Program-made: the position numbers and the translations under genes
Shown: positions 1 through 39,000 of the stretch, in pieces
Layout: each line of letters begins with the position of its first letter
Position numbering within the stretch: the first letter of the stretch is position 1
Assembly: GCA_021292165.1 (NCBI GenBank)
Contig: CM037877.1
Coordinates: forward strand, 77,631,763 to 77,695,762
Length of the DNA stretch: 64,000 nucleotides
Direction: 5' to 3'
Source: Shinisaurus crocodilurus
Lineage: Eukaryota; Chordata; Lepidosauria; Squamata; Shinisauridae
Notes under the pieces: generated by a model
The model's database searches: none
Told to the model about the DNA's origin: nothing
Seen by the model: the letters and a program-made list of their open reading frames with translations, nothing else

Positions 1-47
1 TCTGCACCCAAAATTTGTACAAATATCTTCATCCTTTAAAACAAATA

Positions 48-300
48 CAGTAATACCTTGGATTGCAAGCATAATTCGTTCTGGAACCGTACTTGTAATC
101 CAAAACATTCTTATATCAAAGTGAGTCTCTGGCGGGCATGAGCGGGGCCGATTTCGGCCCGCTCGAGGTGAGCAGTTACATCCCTACACTACTTGTATTG
201 CAAGACCTTGCTCGTTTATCAAGTCAACATTTATTTTAAAAAATTGCTTGTCTTGCAAAACGCTCTCAGACCAAGTTACTTGCAATCCAAGGTATTACTG
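48..300. mobile_element. Short TA-flanked DNA transposon (253 bp), Tc1/mariner-pogo type
   Basis: Starts CAGTAATACCTTGG and ends CCAAGGTATTACTG (perfect terminal inverted repeat), with TA duplications at 46-47 and 301-302. It has no coding capacity. Its ends match those of the large elements at 11407 and 24623, so it is a small member of the same family. Assignment to pogo/Tigger is by TIR style and TA target only. Confidence 0.8.
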
Positions 301-317
301 TAAAACAAAATCCATCT

Positions 318-1146
318 TTCACAAGTGTGTACTTGCGAAATTTCAGGTGACCAAGAGAAAAACCTTGCCTTGTCAATGTCCTGGGAAGTGTCTTCTGTCA
401 AAGTGCAGGAGGCACCATCCAGGCACATTGATGAAACAAGGCTACAAAGAGGTTTATTTTTTACTTTATGCTCTCTTGATGGTTCTCTTGTCAAGGGAAA
501 GCAAAGTCACGGGTGCTCTTTGCTCATGAAAAGTGGTGGCCAGTAGATCACCCCCTTTGCGTCAAGATCCCATGTGGTTTTTTTGGCAGGATCTGACTCT
601 TCCCAGTGTCCTGCATCTTTACCACCCTTTCTCCAGATTCCGGGTGCTTGGGAAGGTGGAAAAGTGCAAGCCGCCCCATTTACAGGAGCACAGAGTTTTG
701 ACAGCTAGCTGTCAAAGCTCAGGCTTCCTTTTAAAATGGGGTTTTCTGACAGGGCTAATTAGGTTTAGTTGACAGGGGCATATCCTTAGAGTCTCTCTGG
801 AAAGGGTGGAAAAGATGCAGGACACTGAAAAGAGTCAGGTCCAGCCCCCCAAAAAGTAGAGGATCTCGCTCTGAAGGGGGTGATCTACTGGCCACCCCTT
901 TTCACAAGCAAAGATCACTCGCGGCTTTGGTTTCCCTTGACAGATTGCCTTTTGACGGCTGTCAAAAGCAAAGATTTTATTGCTTTCATGGGAAAGCAAA
1001 AGTAAAAAATAACCCTATTTGCAGCCTATCTGGGTCAGTGCCAGTGGTTCGTGCCTGCTGCACTTTGACAGCAGACCTCTAGGGCATTGCCCAGGCAAGG
1101 TTTCCCATTTCGGACCCATGCAAGTCTGCACCTCCACACTTAAACA
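318..1146. repeat. Large fold-back (inverted-repeat) element
   Basis: The left arm (about 318-650) and right arm (about 795-1146) are imperfect reverse complements, sharing blocks such as GGCCAGTAGATCACCCCC, CAGTGTCCTGCATCTTT and TGTCAAAGTGCAG. Related sequence recurs near 59880-60010 and 62640-62960. No coding potential. Confidence 0.7.
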
Positions 1147-1519
1147 AACCTGGATGGGTTTTTTTTAATGTATGAAAATATTTGCACACATTTGGGGTGC
1201 AATTTTAAAAAAAAGTGGTGAACCGGTGACAACCCCTCCAATGTGCCTCTTGGGCACTTTGGAGGGGCTGTCACCTCTGACATCACAAAAAGCGATCTCT
1301 GGAAAAAAATAGTAACGGGGGGGAAGCTGCAGTGAGCACAAAAGGGCTTTCAGTTGGCGTGGAGGATGCTGAGCCAGTGATGGTTGCTCCACTGTGCCAC
1401 TTGGGCATTGGTGGTGCGGCTGTCACTGGTGTTGGCCTGGGCAACAGCAGCAAGGGGTTCTTGCCACTCTTGCTAAGTGGCTTGCTCACCGCTTCCCTGT
1501 ACCCATGATGGGGTCGGTC

Positions 1520-1695
1520 GCCCGGGTTCAGACGGCACAGCAACCCATCATGGGTACAACAACCCTTAGAACAAGCCATGGATTGGTAGGGTGGCTTGTT
1601 TCCCACAAACAAGCCACCCTGCAGGAAGCGGTCCAGGTTCACATGATACAACAACCCACCTACGATGGATTGTCACGTTGTGTGAACCCAGTCAC
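1520..1695. repeat. Palindromic MITE-like repeat (GGGTTC...GAACCC family)
   Basis: Near-palindromic unit with AACCCATCATGGGT, CAAGCCACCCTGC and an outer GTGTGAACCCAGTCAC end. Relatives lie at about 51700-51840, 56630-56810, 60068-60258 and 62165-62290. The 1147-1520 gap next to it also contains inverted segments, so both may belong to one larger non-autonomous DNA transposon. Confidence 0.55.
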
Positions 1696-1699
1696 TGTG

Positions 1700-3201
1700 T
1701 TTTTTCCCAAACTGGCACCAACCAGATAGACTGGAAAAGGTAGTGTGTTGCCTTTTTAAGTCAGTTTTTTCATTGGTGCTGAAACACATTTTTGTTTAAG
1801 TAGTATTGTATGAATATTTCAGTAACTTATTTTTTAGAATATAGGCAAAAAGACATTTTAGTGCAAATAAAGCTATCAGTTAAAAAGAATCCATGTTGAT
1901 AACATGGTACTGCTGAGAAACGCAGTAGGGAAGGTGTGCTGAAGACGACATGTGATGATAATTTCATCTGCCTGATGTCTCTGCACACATCAAAACCATG
2001 CCTCTTTAAAAAAAAAAAGTGGAAGAAGTATAGGGAAAATACAGGATAACAAATTGATGTTATCTAGTTGGCCTATAAAAAGAGAGTGAACAAAGCAAGA
2101 CATTCCAGAGTAAATGCCTAGTACAGAAGCACCCATGATGTCAGGCCAGTCTTAAGCTCTTTCACACACTTTAGTATCTGTGGTGGGGGACTCAGAACAC
2201 TCAGATGGCTCCACCAAGTCTCCAGCATAACCCTTCTATGCGTGACTTAACTCTTCACTTTTCAAGGGAAAGCATTGTGTAAATAATTTGCACATGGGCA
2301 CATTGTGGACTCCTTTGAGTTTTTCCTGCTCTCCCAATACAGATACTAAGGGTGCATTCTGGTAAATGTGGACTGTCCCTTCAACTCTATAGATTTTGGA
2401 CATCTTTGGCATAGGAACGTGCTCATTCTTTTAATGATAATGACTTAAGTTGATTCGTATAGAGCTTAAATTCAGATTTGTTTGAAACCATCACATACCA
2501 GTTGTATCTCTGTACCACCATTGCTTTCTCACTAATGGCATCCTAAGTCTACAAACTGCATTCAACTTATATTCCTCATGGGTGGTGCCTTTTCTGTTTA
2601 TAGAGAGATGGGTTGTGTGTTCTTTGTGGACTTATAGTCTCTTACATTAATTGAATAATACTAAATTGGGATTTTATAAATTGCCTGCTTATGAAGGTAT
2701 TTGGTAGCTGAAGTTGGCCCAGGTGTTTTGGTAGCCGATACGAATGTAAGGAAAAGAAATGTGGAGCATCTTTACTTTTTACTATCTTGAGTGGATAGAA
2801 CGCCTTGATATAGCTTTACTTCTCACTACGTGAAGTTTGAAAGCGTGAAGAAACTGGAATAAGGCACCTGAATCTTCGAAAACTAGCATCTGGGATAATC
2901 ATGCTATATCTGTTCTTAGTAAATGGTTTTGATATTTGAGGAGTAGTTCTGTTTCTTTTGTTACCTGAAAAGTTAAATCACTTGGACCATGATCCAGTCA
3001 AAGTTCAGTCCTGTTGATGCCAGTGGGAAAAAGACTGCTGAAATCAATAGGACTAAAATATTATTTTGTATGGGTTATATTTTTGATATGTGGGTGTGTC
3101 CTTAAAATAATTAGAACTATATTCATATATTGCTCATGCTTAGAAGTGTACTGAACAAGTGAACTGCTTAAACAAATCTGTGAACTTTTTTTTTTTTTTA
3201 G
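1700..3201. other. UBQLN1 intron 1 (3' end), no further feature seen
   Basis: AT-rich intronic sequence with no recognised repeat, RNA or exon, ending in the T-rich tract before exon 2. Nothing here resembles the missing exon 1 (Ala/Gly-rich N-terminus), so that exon lies upstream of the window. Confidence 0.5.
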
Positions 3202-30570
<27,369 letters not shown>

Positions 30571-31134
30571 CAACATTTCTGAAACTTGAAAAATGTAATT
30601 TATTTTTGATAACAGCTCTTAAATCTTTAAAATACCAGCTTTATTTCATTCTGACTCTTGGGAATTGTCTTGTTCTAACTAAACCCATTCTGATGCATTA
30701 AGGTGGAGTGCAGTAGTTTTTTCGAACAGTGGGAATCAATGCTTTTCACTTGGTTGTTGCATGCATCAAACACTTCTTCATTCTGCATTTATTGTGATTT
30801 TTTTTTAAAAGAGGAAATCTGCTTCCACAGTTGGGTGACCAGGTTTTATCTGACCTTCAGCTGTCCAATTTAGTTGCTTCTTAAACATTAGCCTTTGATA
30901 GTAATTTATGTAGAATACAAATTAAAGAGGAAACTAATTGAAGCTATGATTTGTGGGTACATATTGCTTATTGTGACTTGGCATGTCTCTCTTGCTAGCA
31001 AAATGCTGTAAGATTTATACCACTTGATTTAGCTACTATTCTTGCTCTTTAATCTCTACAAAGTATATACATATGGAAACATTTTTTTCCAAGCAACTTT
31101 TTCATTGCTGTAGTATAAAACATCTCAAAGCCAG

Positions 31135-31140
31135 AATAAA
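31135..31140 (+). terminator. AATAAA, possible proximal UBQLN1 poly(A) signal
   Basis: Perfect hexamer about 565 nt after the stop; it would give a shorter 3' UTR. Use is not shown. Confidence 0.4.
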
Positions 31141-31552
31141 TGAAATACTCAAGACACCTCCAGTGAAGTAGAATCTTACAGCATCTTTAGCAAGCATCTC
31201 TTAGCAGAAGCGCTTTGGCAAATTCTTTTAAAATACTAGGATTGCTGATCTGATCTTGACAACTGTACAGAAACCTGCATTGTAACATTGTCTCAATATT
31301 CACAAGGATTGATTGTAAATTACCTTCATCTTTGTGTGGATTGAAGGAGCGCAGCCATTTGCTCTGAAACTGCTTTTGCCTAAAGCTCTTTGGCTTTATC
31401 CCCTTGAGATTCTAACTTGCATTATGATTTGTAATTGGACGCATAATTTCACTGACACTGTCATGTGATATTCTAATTACTTTTAACCACCATGTAAAAA
31501 TACTGTATATCTTTTGGGTTTTTATTGGTAGTTATTTCTCTTGTGCACAGGT

Positions 31553-31558
31553 AATAAA
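31553..31558 (+). terminator. AATAAA, likely distal UBQLN1 poly(A) signal
   Basis: Perfect hexamer about 980 nt after the stop, in context GTAATAAATG, followed within 30 nt by CTTTGTGAGC. Repeats begin about 150 nt beyond it. Confidence 0.55.
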
Positions 31559-31702
31559 TGAATTAAACTTCTTTGTGAGCAACTAGTTTCAAAGTCATTT
31601 TATCCTGATGGCAAAACTTCAGACCACCATACTTGAGAGAGCATTCCCCTAACAGTAATTTGCATTTAAGATTCAGTTTCTATTAACCAAACAGCACCAT
31701 AA

Positions 31703-32229
31703 CAGGGTCGCCACTTTCTGGAAAGTCAGGGAAATGGAAATTGGGCAGGGAAAGTCAGGGAAATGGAAATTGGGCAGGGAAAGTCAGGGAAATTGGTCTG
31801 AAGTCAGGGAAAGTCAGGGAAATTGTGATTAAAATATATTCAAGCAGTGGATTTTTGACATGCTGCTGCAAGAGCATGATCTGTTCTTGTGGCAACTGGA
31901 ATAGAGAAGTAGCAGAATACAAGTAAAACTTAATGATGCCCTTTCTCAGCTCCACCCCCAGCAACCAGCCTAATGTATTTGTTGAGCTCTGTCCCTGCAT
32001 GAAAGCGCTGTGGCTTTTCTGTAGAAACCAGGGCAACAGGGCCTTACTTTGACAAATATTTTTGCAGTTGAGACTTGTGTAGTTGTAGAATGGAACATTT
32101 CATTAAGCCTTGCATTAATGCAACACGACCTATTCATTTTTTAACTTGTGGTTATATTTGAATGGTGGTCAGGGAAATTGACAAATGTTGGTCAGGGAAA
32201 TGAAAAATAAAATTTTAGTGGCAACCCTG
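31703..32229. mobile_element. Probable non-autonomous DNA transposon with CAGGGTYGCCACT ends
   Basis: Ends CAGGGTCGCCACT and AGTGGCAACCCTG are inverted repeats with one mismatch; both sub-termini carry repeats of GGAAAGTCAGGGAAAT. The ends look hAT-like, but I see only CATAA on both sides, not a clear 8-bp duplication. Confidence 0.6.
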
Positions 32230-32362
32230 CATAAGGTCCTTGTCCTAGGAGGGCAGGTCTCCCTCACAAGTTTGAACTTACTCCATTCTCTCAAAACAAA
32301 TTTATGTTGACTATTGCTGGTGGTCAGGTGTAGAAATGTCCTACTTCTTAGAGAAGCATTGT

Positions 32363-32583
32363 GGGTTGGATTCAAGGGTGTGGTTTCGCTGATGGAACTG
32401 CTTCCATCAGCGGAACCAGGAGGGGAGTGATTCCCCACCCCCATACACCCTCAAAACCTGCTCTGGAGGATTGGGAAACCCTCCAGAGCAGATTTTTGGG
32501 CAGCACAGAGGGCCGCAGGGGGGACACGAGAGGGGGCTAGTGTGCTAGTGAATTTCTGCTAGCATGGTGTTGGATTTAACCCT
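32363..32583. repeat. MITE-like repeat (same family as 10637)
   Basis: GGGTTGGATTC...TTGGATTTAACCC inverted ends with an internal hairpin CTGCTCTGGAGGATTGGG/AACCCTCCAGAGCAG. Confidence 0.6.
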
Positions 32584-32747
32584 TTTATTACTAAGCTTCT
32601 CTCCTTGGAGGTCCTAAAACCTACTGTTGGCTCAAATTGTCTTCTCATTTGAGTTGGGGAGAGGGGGCAAGTGGCTTATTCAGGTAATCTGAGAGTCCTA
32701 ACTTTAGGATTATAGGAAGCTGTCTTATACCAGGTCAGACTATAGGG

Positions 32748-33090
32748 CCAATTCACCTGATAGCCACAGTGGGTTGCTTGCAACGTGTGTGGGTGGCCAT
32801 TTTGAATATTCAACTCTCGGCAGGGGAGTGCCATGATTTGCCATGTTGTCCGAACTTGGGCGGCAGGGGTTGTTGGAGGGGGAAACAACCCTCAAATAAT
32901 CCTACAATAGACCATGAGTTATTTGAGGGTTGTTTCTGCTTCCAACAACGCCCGCCACGCAGCTTTGGATGACAAGGCAAACCATGGCAATGCCTGCTGG
33001 AGGCTGAATATTCAAAATGGCCACCGGTACACACCACGACCCACTGTGGCTTAAATAAGCGACAGTAGGCTGCGGTGATCATGTGAAACT
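32748..33090. repeat. Long imperfect palindromic (fold-back) repeat
   Basis: CCCACAGTGG... type fold-back: GGCCATTTTGAATATTCA pairs with TGAATATTCAAAATGGCC, and CAACCCTCAAATAA with TTATTTGAGGGTTG. Related units at 39955-40135 and 51590-51845. Confidence 0.7.
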
Positions 33091-34539
33091 ATTTGAACCC
33101 TGCTCGCCGCGATGGCCCACGCCCTCTGAGTTGGCGGGCGGGCGCGCTGCAGGCATGGACCACCTGCAGCCGTCGCCGCAGCAGCACAGGAGCACCGGTC
33201 CGGCCCTCCCGCCGGCAGCCAACGCCGCGCCCTGCTTGCCATGACGGCCTGCACCCTCTAAGTCGGGCGGGCACGCTGCAGGCACGGACCACCTGCGGCC
33301 GACACCGCGCTGCCTCTGCCCGCCGCAGCACAGGAACACCGGCCTGGTCCCGCCGACAGCCTACGCCGCACCACCCCCTGCTCGCCGCACAGCCCCCTGC
33401 TCACCAGGGAGCAACCTGGTGCTCGTGCGGTGCCAACATGCCGGCCAGCGCCTCATCAGCGGGGCAGATGGGCGGCAGCCGCACGGACCCCACCAGCGGC
33501 TGGATTGCCCTGGGTCTCCCTCCGCCTGGACAGACAGCCCACATGGACAGAAATTGCCCTTCAAGACCATAATATAGACCATAACATGGACAGCTACAGG
33601 GGGCGGCCATGTTGGAGATCCCCAGAGCCGCTCCGCCATCTTGGCCGCCCATGCGGTCGCTGTTGGCCTCCAGCAGGGCATGCATCCATGCATGCGCACA
33701 TGGCAGGCAGGCGCGCAGGCCCTGCTCGCAGCCTGGACCTAAGTGATGGGGGGAGAGAGAGCAATGTCGCCCCCCCCCCACAGCCAGGTCAGCTCGCCAC
33801 TGGGGGCAAAGCATACCTGGGGAGACAAGAGGCCCAGTGCAAAAGGCAATTAGCTCCACCAGGGAGAGTTGGGGTCTCATGCACAGCTCCCCACCTGATA
33901 CATCAGGCTAGGGGATAAACTGACAAGCCCTCACTTATTGTCCCGGGCCAAATCCTCACCTTTCATCTCTTGCCCTTCAAGACCATAATATAGCCTGCGG
34001 CCACATCATCCTCACCATCCAGAGATATTACAGAGCAGCGGGCCTCACAGCCACAAGAGGCGGTGCAAGATGCCCACAGGTTCAGCGGAGACAATGTGCC
34101 TTCTAAGGGCGCAGATGGTACAGTGCATACCATCAGCAGCAAATCCCCATCTCGGGCGAGCGCAGCATCCATCTCCGACAGTGAAGGCGGGAAGTCTCTG
34201 ATGACAGCGACGAAGAGAGTGACACGCCCCCAAAAGGGCGCCTCTTTGCAGCAGCAGCAGCATTCCCCGAGATGATAACCAGGGTTCTCACCTAGGTTGG
34301 CCTGTCAAGCAAGAGCAGCGTTACATCTGATGAAATTCCAGAAAGTGTGGGAAGCCTATCAGTTTTCACACCAGAACTGCCATTACATCCTGCGGTCCCC
34401 ATCTCGTGGAACCTGCAATTCCTCCAACAAGAGTGGGCCAAGCCAAAGTTCTGACATCTAAATCACTGATGCCTGTGAAAAGAGAGGAACTCCCAGATAG
34501 CCACGACAGGAGGACCGATACAGCACTCCGTAAGTGCTT

Positions 34540-34840
34540 GAGGCTTCCACTACCTCCGTCAGGGCCTCCAATACAACCACCATAGGGCTCGCGCCCTCTG
34601 TCTGAGGGCGGACAGGCTACTGCAAGGGAAGCCCAGCTCTAGAGATATCAAAGAGTTCATTAAAGACACTCCCACCACGGCATCCTTCCTGGCGGATACC
34701 TCCCTAGACTCCTGCCAGCTAGGAGCAAGGGCAGCAGCTTCCAGCGTAGTGGCTAGAAGATACCTATGGCTGCGCAACTGGCCACAACCCTCGCTGGCAC
34801 AAAGGCAACAACGCAAAAGGAGGATCGCGTAAGGGTGCCC
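34540..34840 (+). pseudogene. DIRS gag C-terminal remnant
   Basis: Frame containing SSVVARRYLWLRNW preceded by SSRDIKEFIKDTPTT; the WLRNW block is typical of DIRS gag. The downstream gag part is deleted or out of frame. Confidence 0.55.
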
Positions 34841-34859
34841 CCGGCCAGAACAAGAAGCC

Positions 34860-35784
34860 CAACTCCGCCTGACTGCTCCCCTCCCCCAGTGGGAGGGAGA
34901 CTTCATGGCTTCTCAAAGACCTGGAAACAGCTCTTCTCCGACCACTGGCTTCTGGAAATAATCCAAAATGGCTACTCCTTAGAATTCAGGAAAAAGCCAG
35001 AGAGAGTTTTTTCAGGACCCACCGGCTCAGAGACACGGTCAAGCATCTGAGGACCGTATCAGCCATCCGGCACCTCCTACGCATCTGAGCGATCGAGAAG
35101 GTCCCAAAGGCACAGAGGAATCAAGAGATATTATCAGTCTTCTTCACCGTACCAAAGAGGAACGGGGGAGTCCGGCCCATCCTAAGCTTAAAGAAAGTCA
35201 ACAGCTTCTGGAAGAAGTAGAAATTCAGGATGGAAACTCAAGTCCATCAAGGAGTGCTACGGAAGGGAGACTTCCTCTCCTCAATAGACCTGACAGAGGC
35301 ATATCTCCACATTCCCATACACCCTGCCCATCGCAAGTACCTGCGTTTCAGCTATGGCAGCAAACAATTTCAATTCAGAGCTCTTCCCTTCGGCTTGTCA
35401 ACAGCTCCAAGGGTCTTCACAAAGGTGCTACTGACCTCCGTGCCACTACTGCGTTCAAAGGGAGTCCAGCTGCACCCCTACCTTGATGACATCCTGATTC
35501 GCTCTCGCTCACACACGCAGAGCATCAAGGACACAAGCCTGGCCGTGTCAACGCTTCGAAGCCTCGGGTTCCTGATCAGCGAGGAGAAGAGCTCCCTCGC
35601 TCCCTCCCAGGTACTCACATCTAGGTGTTTCCCTGAACACAGGGGTATGATGTTCCTGTCCCCCGACAGGCAAAGATCAATGAGCCGGCTGGCAGCACAC
35701 CTTATCTCCATGGACACGGTCCCCCTCAAGGAACTAGCCAAGCTCCTGGGGATGATGGTGTCCTGCCAGGACTCTGTACAGTGA
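34860..35784 (+). pseudogene. DIRS reverse transcriptase remnant
   Basis: VGGRLHGFSKTWKQLFSDHW at the start, then (after a frameshift and stops around 35050-35230) VFFTVPKRNGGVRPILSLKK, SSIDLTEAYLHIPIHPAHR, FRALPFGLSTAPRVFTK, and the catalytic YLDD at 35479-35490. 185 codons from 35230 are open. Catalytic motifs are present but the gene as a whole is broken. Confidence 0.85.
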
Positions 35785-35899
35785 GCCAGGTTTCACTCCA
35801 GGCCCCTACAGACCTTCCTCCTAGACTACCAGCTCAAAATCGCCCGCAATCTCAACCCGCTTCTGCACCTTCCCCTCCCAGTAGCCAAGGCACTGAAAT

Positions 35900-36625
35900 G
35901 GTGGTGCCACCAATCACACCTCTCTCAGGGAGTTCCAATGCAAGCCCCCACATGCATCACGCTAACAACGGACGCAGGCCTAACAGGCTGGGGGGGGGGG
36001 CAGTCTGCCAGGGAGGGCATGCACAAGGGCTCTAGTCAGAGCAGGAGACACAGCTATCCATCAACTTCCTGGAGTTGAGAGCAGTGAAGCTAGCATTAAA
36101 GGAATCTGCCCAACACTGTCATGACACCATGTCCTAGTGAGGATGGACAGTGTAGTAGCAAATGCCTACATCAGCAAGCAAGGTGACACAAGATCCAAAG
36201 CTCTACAGAAAGAAGCCATGTCCCTGTTCAGTTGGGCACAACACAACCTCCGCTCCATCAGGGCCGAGCACCTGAGGGGCATCATGGACGTACAAGCCGA
36301 TTGGCTCAGCATGACAACTCTAGACCAAGGTGAATGGTCCCTACACCCAGAAGTCTTCAGCCTCCTAGTCAAGACCGTGGGTCACCCATGTCTGGACCTC
36401 TTCGCGAACCCACAGAATGCGAAGCTACGACGTTTTGCCACCCGCTACCAAACAAGAGGGGCAGAGTTCACGGATGCACTCACCAGCCACTGGCCAGAGG
36501 GACTGCTATACGCCTTCCCTCCACTTCCACCAATGGCCAAAGTAATTCAGAAGATCAGGGACCTCCAAGCCCACATCATCTTAGTGGCACCTCATTGGCC
36601 AAATGACCGTGGTTCCCCGACCTAG
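35900..36625 (+). pseudogene. DIRS RNase H and methyltransferase-like remnant
   Basis: RNase H block TTDAGLTGWG at about 35965, interrupted by a G run near 35990 that shifts the frame. From 36137 an open frame carries MDSVVANAYISKQGDTRS and then a segment like the DNA-methyltransferase-type domain of DIRS elements (HPCLDLFANPQNAKLRRF, YAFPPLPPMAKVIQKI, LVAPHWP). Confidence 0.7.
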
Positions 36626-36769
36626 TAAACCTGACAGTCGGGAGACCCTTCAGGCTTCTTCTCAGGCACTACCTTCTCAGCTAGGGCCCGATCTTTCACC
36701 AAGACCCTGAAGCTGACTGCCTGGAGACTGAACGGGCCTCCTAACCAAACGTGGTTACTCCGATAAGGT

Positions 36770-37759
36770 AACCAATACACTCCTGGCCTCCAGGAGGCCC
36801 TCCACACACAAGACATACGACCGCACCTGGCAGGCCTTTCTTCGCCGGTCACGAAGCACGGGGAAGGACCCCCTAGGAGCGGAAACACCAGACATTCTTG
36901 AGTTCTTCCAAGAAGGGCTGTCATCTGGCCTTAGCACAAACACACTCAGGTGGCAAGTAGCGGCACTGGGCTCAGTGCTGGGTGACTCCCAAGGGTTCGC
37001 CCCTCGTGGCACGCCCTCATATTAAGAGATTTCTCAGGGCGTCTGCCCTGATAAAGCCCCCACCCCAGTCCACATGTTTCCCACCTGGAGCCTCAAAGCA
37101 TTAACAAAACACTCCTTTGAGCTACTAGGGGCGGCCTCACTCAAGGTGCTAACCTTGAAGACTATTTTTCTAGGAGCGATCACTTCCGCCTGAAGGGTCT
37201 CAGAACCAGGTGCACTGTCATGCAGTAAAGATCTCTGCATCTTCCACAGAGACAAACTAATCCTGCGCACAGACCTGATCTTCGTGCCAAATGTCAACTC
37301 CCCATTCCACAGGTCCCAAGACTTAGTGGTCCCTCCCTTCTGCCCTCCCCCCCTCGGGAGAAGGAGTGGCACACACTTGACACCATGAGAGCGGTCAAGT
37401 TTTACCTAGATAGAACAAAGCCAACCCGACAGCACAGCTCACTATTTGTCTCTTTCAGAGACTCCTCCTTATGAAGGAAGGTGTCGGTAGCCTCTCTGGC
37501 ACAATGGCTACGCGACTGCATCGCGATGACATACTCCTCCAGTAGCCTCCAGGTCCCTGAGGGCATCAAGGCACATTCAGTTAGGGGAATGGCCACATCA
37601 GCTGCTTTCAATGAGAGGGCACCTCTAGAAGAAATTTGTAGAGCAGCCACCTGGTCTTCCGTTTACACATTCACCAGGCACTACAAAATTGACCTTATGG
37701 CCTCGGCAGAGGGCGCCTTTGGAAGGTGCGTGCTGCAGAAGGTCATTTCGCCCCAGTAG
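36770..37759 (+). pseudogene. DIRS tyrosine recombinase remnant
   Basis: N-terminal arm ASRRPSTHKTYDRTWQAFL near 36788; several stops follow; the C-terminal part at 37481-37759 keeps KAHSVRGMATSAAF, CRAATWSSVYTFTRHYKID: the H-x-x-R box and the Tyr expected of the family. Confidence 0.8.
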
Positions 37760-38212
37760 GAGGCCGGCAGTGGGTGTTAGGCCCACCCGGGGGATGCACT
37801 GCTTTTTTACATCCCCAAGCTTGCTGGCCTCCGACACTCTAGGAGAAACAGAAATTCTTCTACTCACCGTGAATTTCAGTTCTCCACGAGTGGAGGAGGC
37901 CAGCAAGGCCCACCCTGGGTCGGCCGCCTCCTGGGCACATGTTAATCTGGGCCGTGGGAGGGAGTCTCTCGTTTCCACAGGCCTGCAGCCGACGGACCCG
38001 ACTGTCCCTCTATTCAAGATAGCAAGGGCGTCTGCAAGAAACGGTTCGTTGGAAGTCTCAACTGGGGTTTCCTGGGGGAGGGCCCGCCTCCTCCGGGAAG
38101 CTCAGATCAAAGTCTGCCTTCCTAGCCCCGGAGGCGGGGCTTACCCCAAGCTTGCTGGCCGCCTCCACTCGTGGAGAACTGAAATTCACGGTGAGTAAAA
38201 GAATTTCTGTAT

Positions 38213-38787
38213 TTACTACCTGATCCTTTTTTGAACAAGAGATGTCAGCGATTGAGTCTGTGACTGTGACATTTTGCATGCAAATCACTTGAGTGATGGT
38301 CACTCCTTTGTAAGTGGCAGCTGTTAACCTACAGTTGTTCTGTGATTTGAATGCAAGACTTTGTGGGAAGCCATTCTTCCCCTCAGTTTTCCTAGCAAAA
38401 TTGTAGTCTTCTAAGTTATACAGGATATGCTTATGACTGCCAATGAGGGTCCATGCCTTAACAGAAAATTCAGATTTTTTTGGCACCATCAAAATCTATC
38501 CATAGTTTTCTGTTCAAAAAGGAAATGGGAGGGTTTTGTGCTGTTTGTCAGTGCACAGGGCCAGAGCATGGCATGAATATAACAGGTTGAATGGATAAGG
38601 CACTGAGCCCAATTTACCCACTCAGTTTATGGATTCCTTTATTTGCCTCTCCTTTCTAGTCCCAATTTTTCATAACTCAACCATTAGGTTTACAAATTGT
38701 CTTATTTGAATGAAAGCTTCTTACCAAGATTCTAATATGTGCTTCAGGAGTCTACACAAAAGAGACATGCCTTACAAGTATATGTAC
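38213..38787. other. Intergenic spacer, no feature seen
   Basis: AT-rich sequence between the DIRS element and a palindromic repeat; no exon or RNA recognised. Confidence 0.4.
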
Positions 38788-39000
38788 ACTGGGCAGTATC
38801 CAAATCAGACACTGGCACAAATGTAAATTATGTTGCACTAATATAAGGGACCTTTAGCACAATGTCAATAGCATTAGCTGGTGCAACAGGATTTCTTGGG
38901 AAACGTGTCGTAACAAGCTAATGCTATTGGTGTTGCACCAGAGGTCCCTTACCTTAGCATAACATAATTTGTGCTAGTGTCTGATTGGGTACTGCCCATT
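38788..39000. repeat. Palindromic MITE (213 bp)
   Basis: Imperfect inverted halves: ACTGGGCAGTATCCAAATCA... pairs with ...TGATTGGGTACTGCCCA, and AAGGGACCT with AGGTCCCTT; CAATAGCATTAGC pairs with GCTAATGCTATTG near the centre. Confidence 0.75.

Larger units (their letters stand above)
30571..31580 (+). other. UBQLN1: UBQLN1 3' UTR
   Basis: AT-rich, repeat-free sequence directly after the stop codon, holding two AATAAA hexamers. The second (31553-31558) is followed by A/T-rich then GT-containing sequence, so a 3' end near 31.58 kb is likely. The length is inferred from signals only. Confidence 0.6.
33995..38212 (+). mobile_element. DIRS-type retrotransposon, decayed, nearly full coding order
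   Basis: Order seen: gag remnant, RT, RNase H, methyltransferase-like segment and tyrosine recombinase, with stops and frameshifts. The 3' end carries inverted copies of about 65 bp (37845-37905 and 38155-38212; CTCACCGTGAATTTCAG and its complement) about 260 bp apart, as expected for a terminal repeat and an internal complementary region. The matching left terminal repeat is not found, so the 5' end is lost; the left boundary is approximate. Confidence 0.75.

Noticed and set aside
33093..33918. Several 110-160-codon frames on both strands
   Set aside because: CpG-rich low-complexity sequence before the DIRS element; overlapping frames in all directions are typical of GC-rich non-coding repeats.
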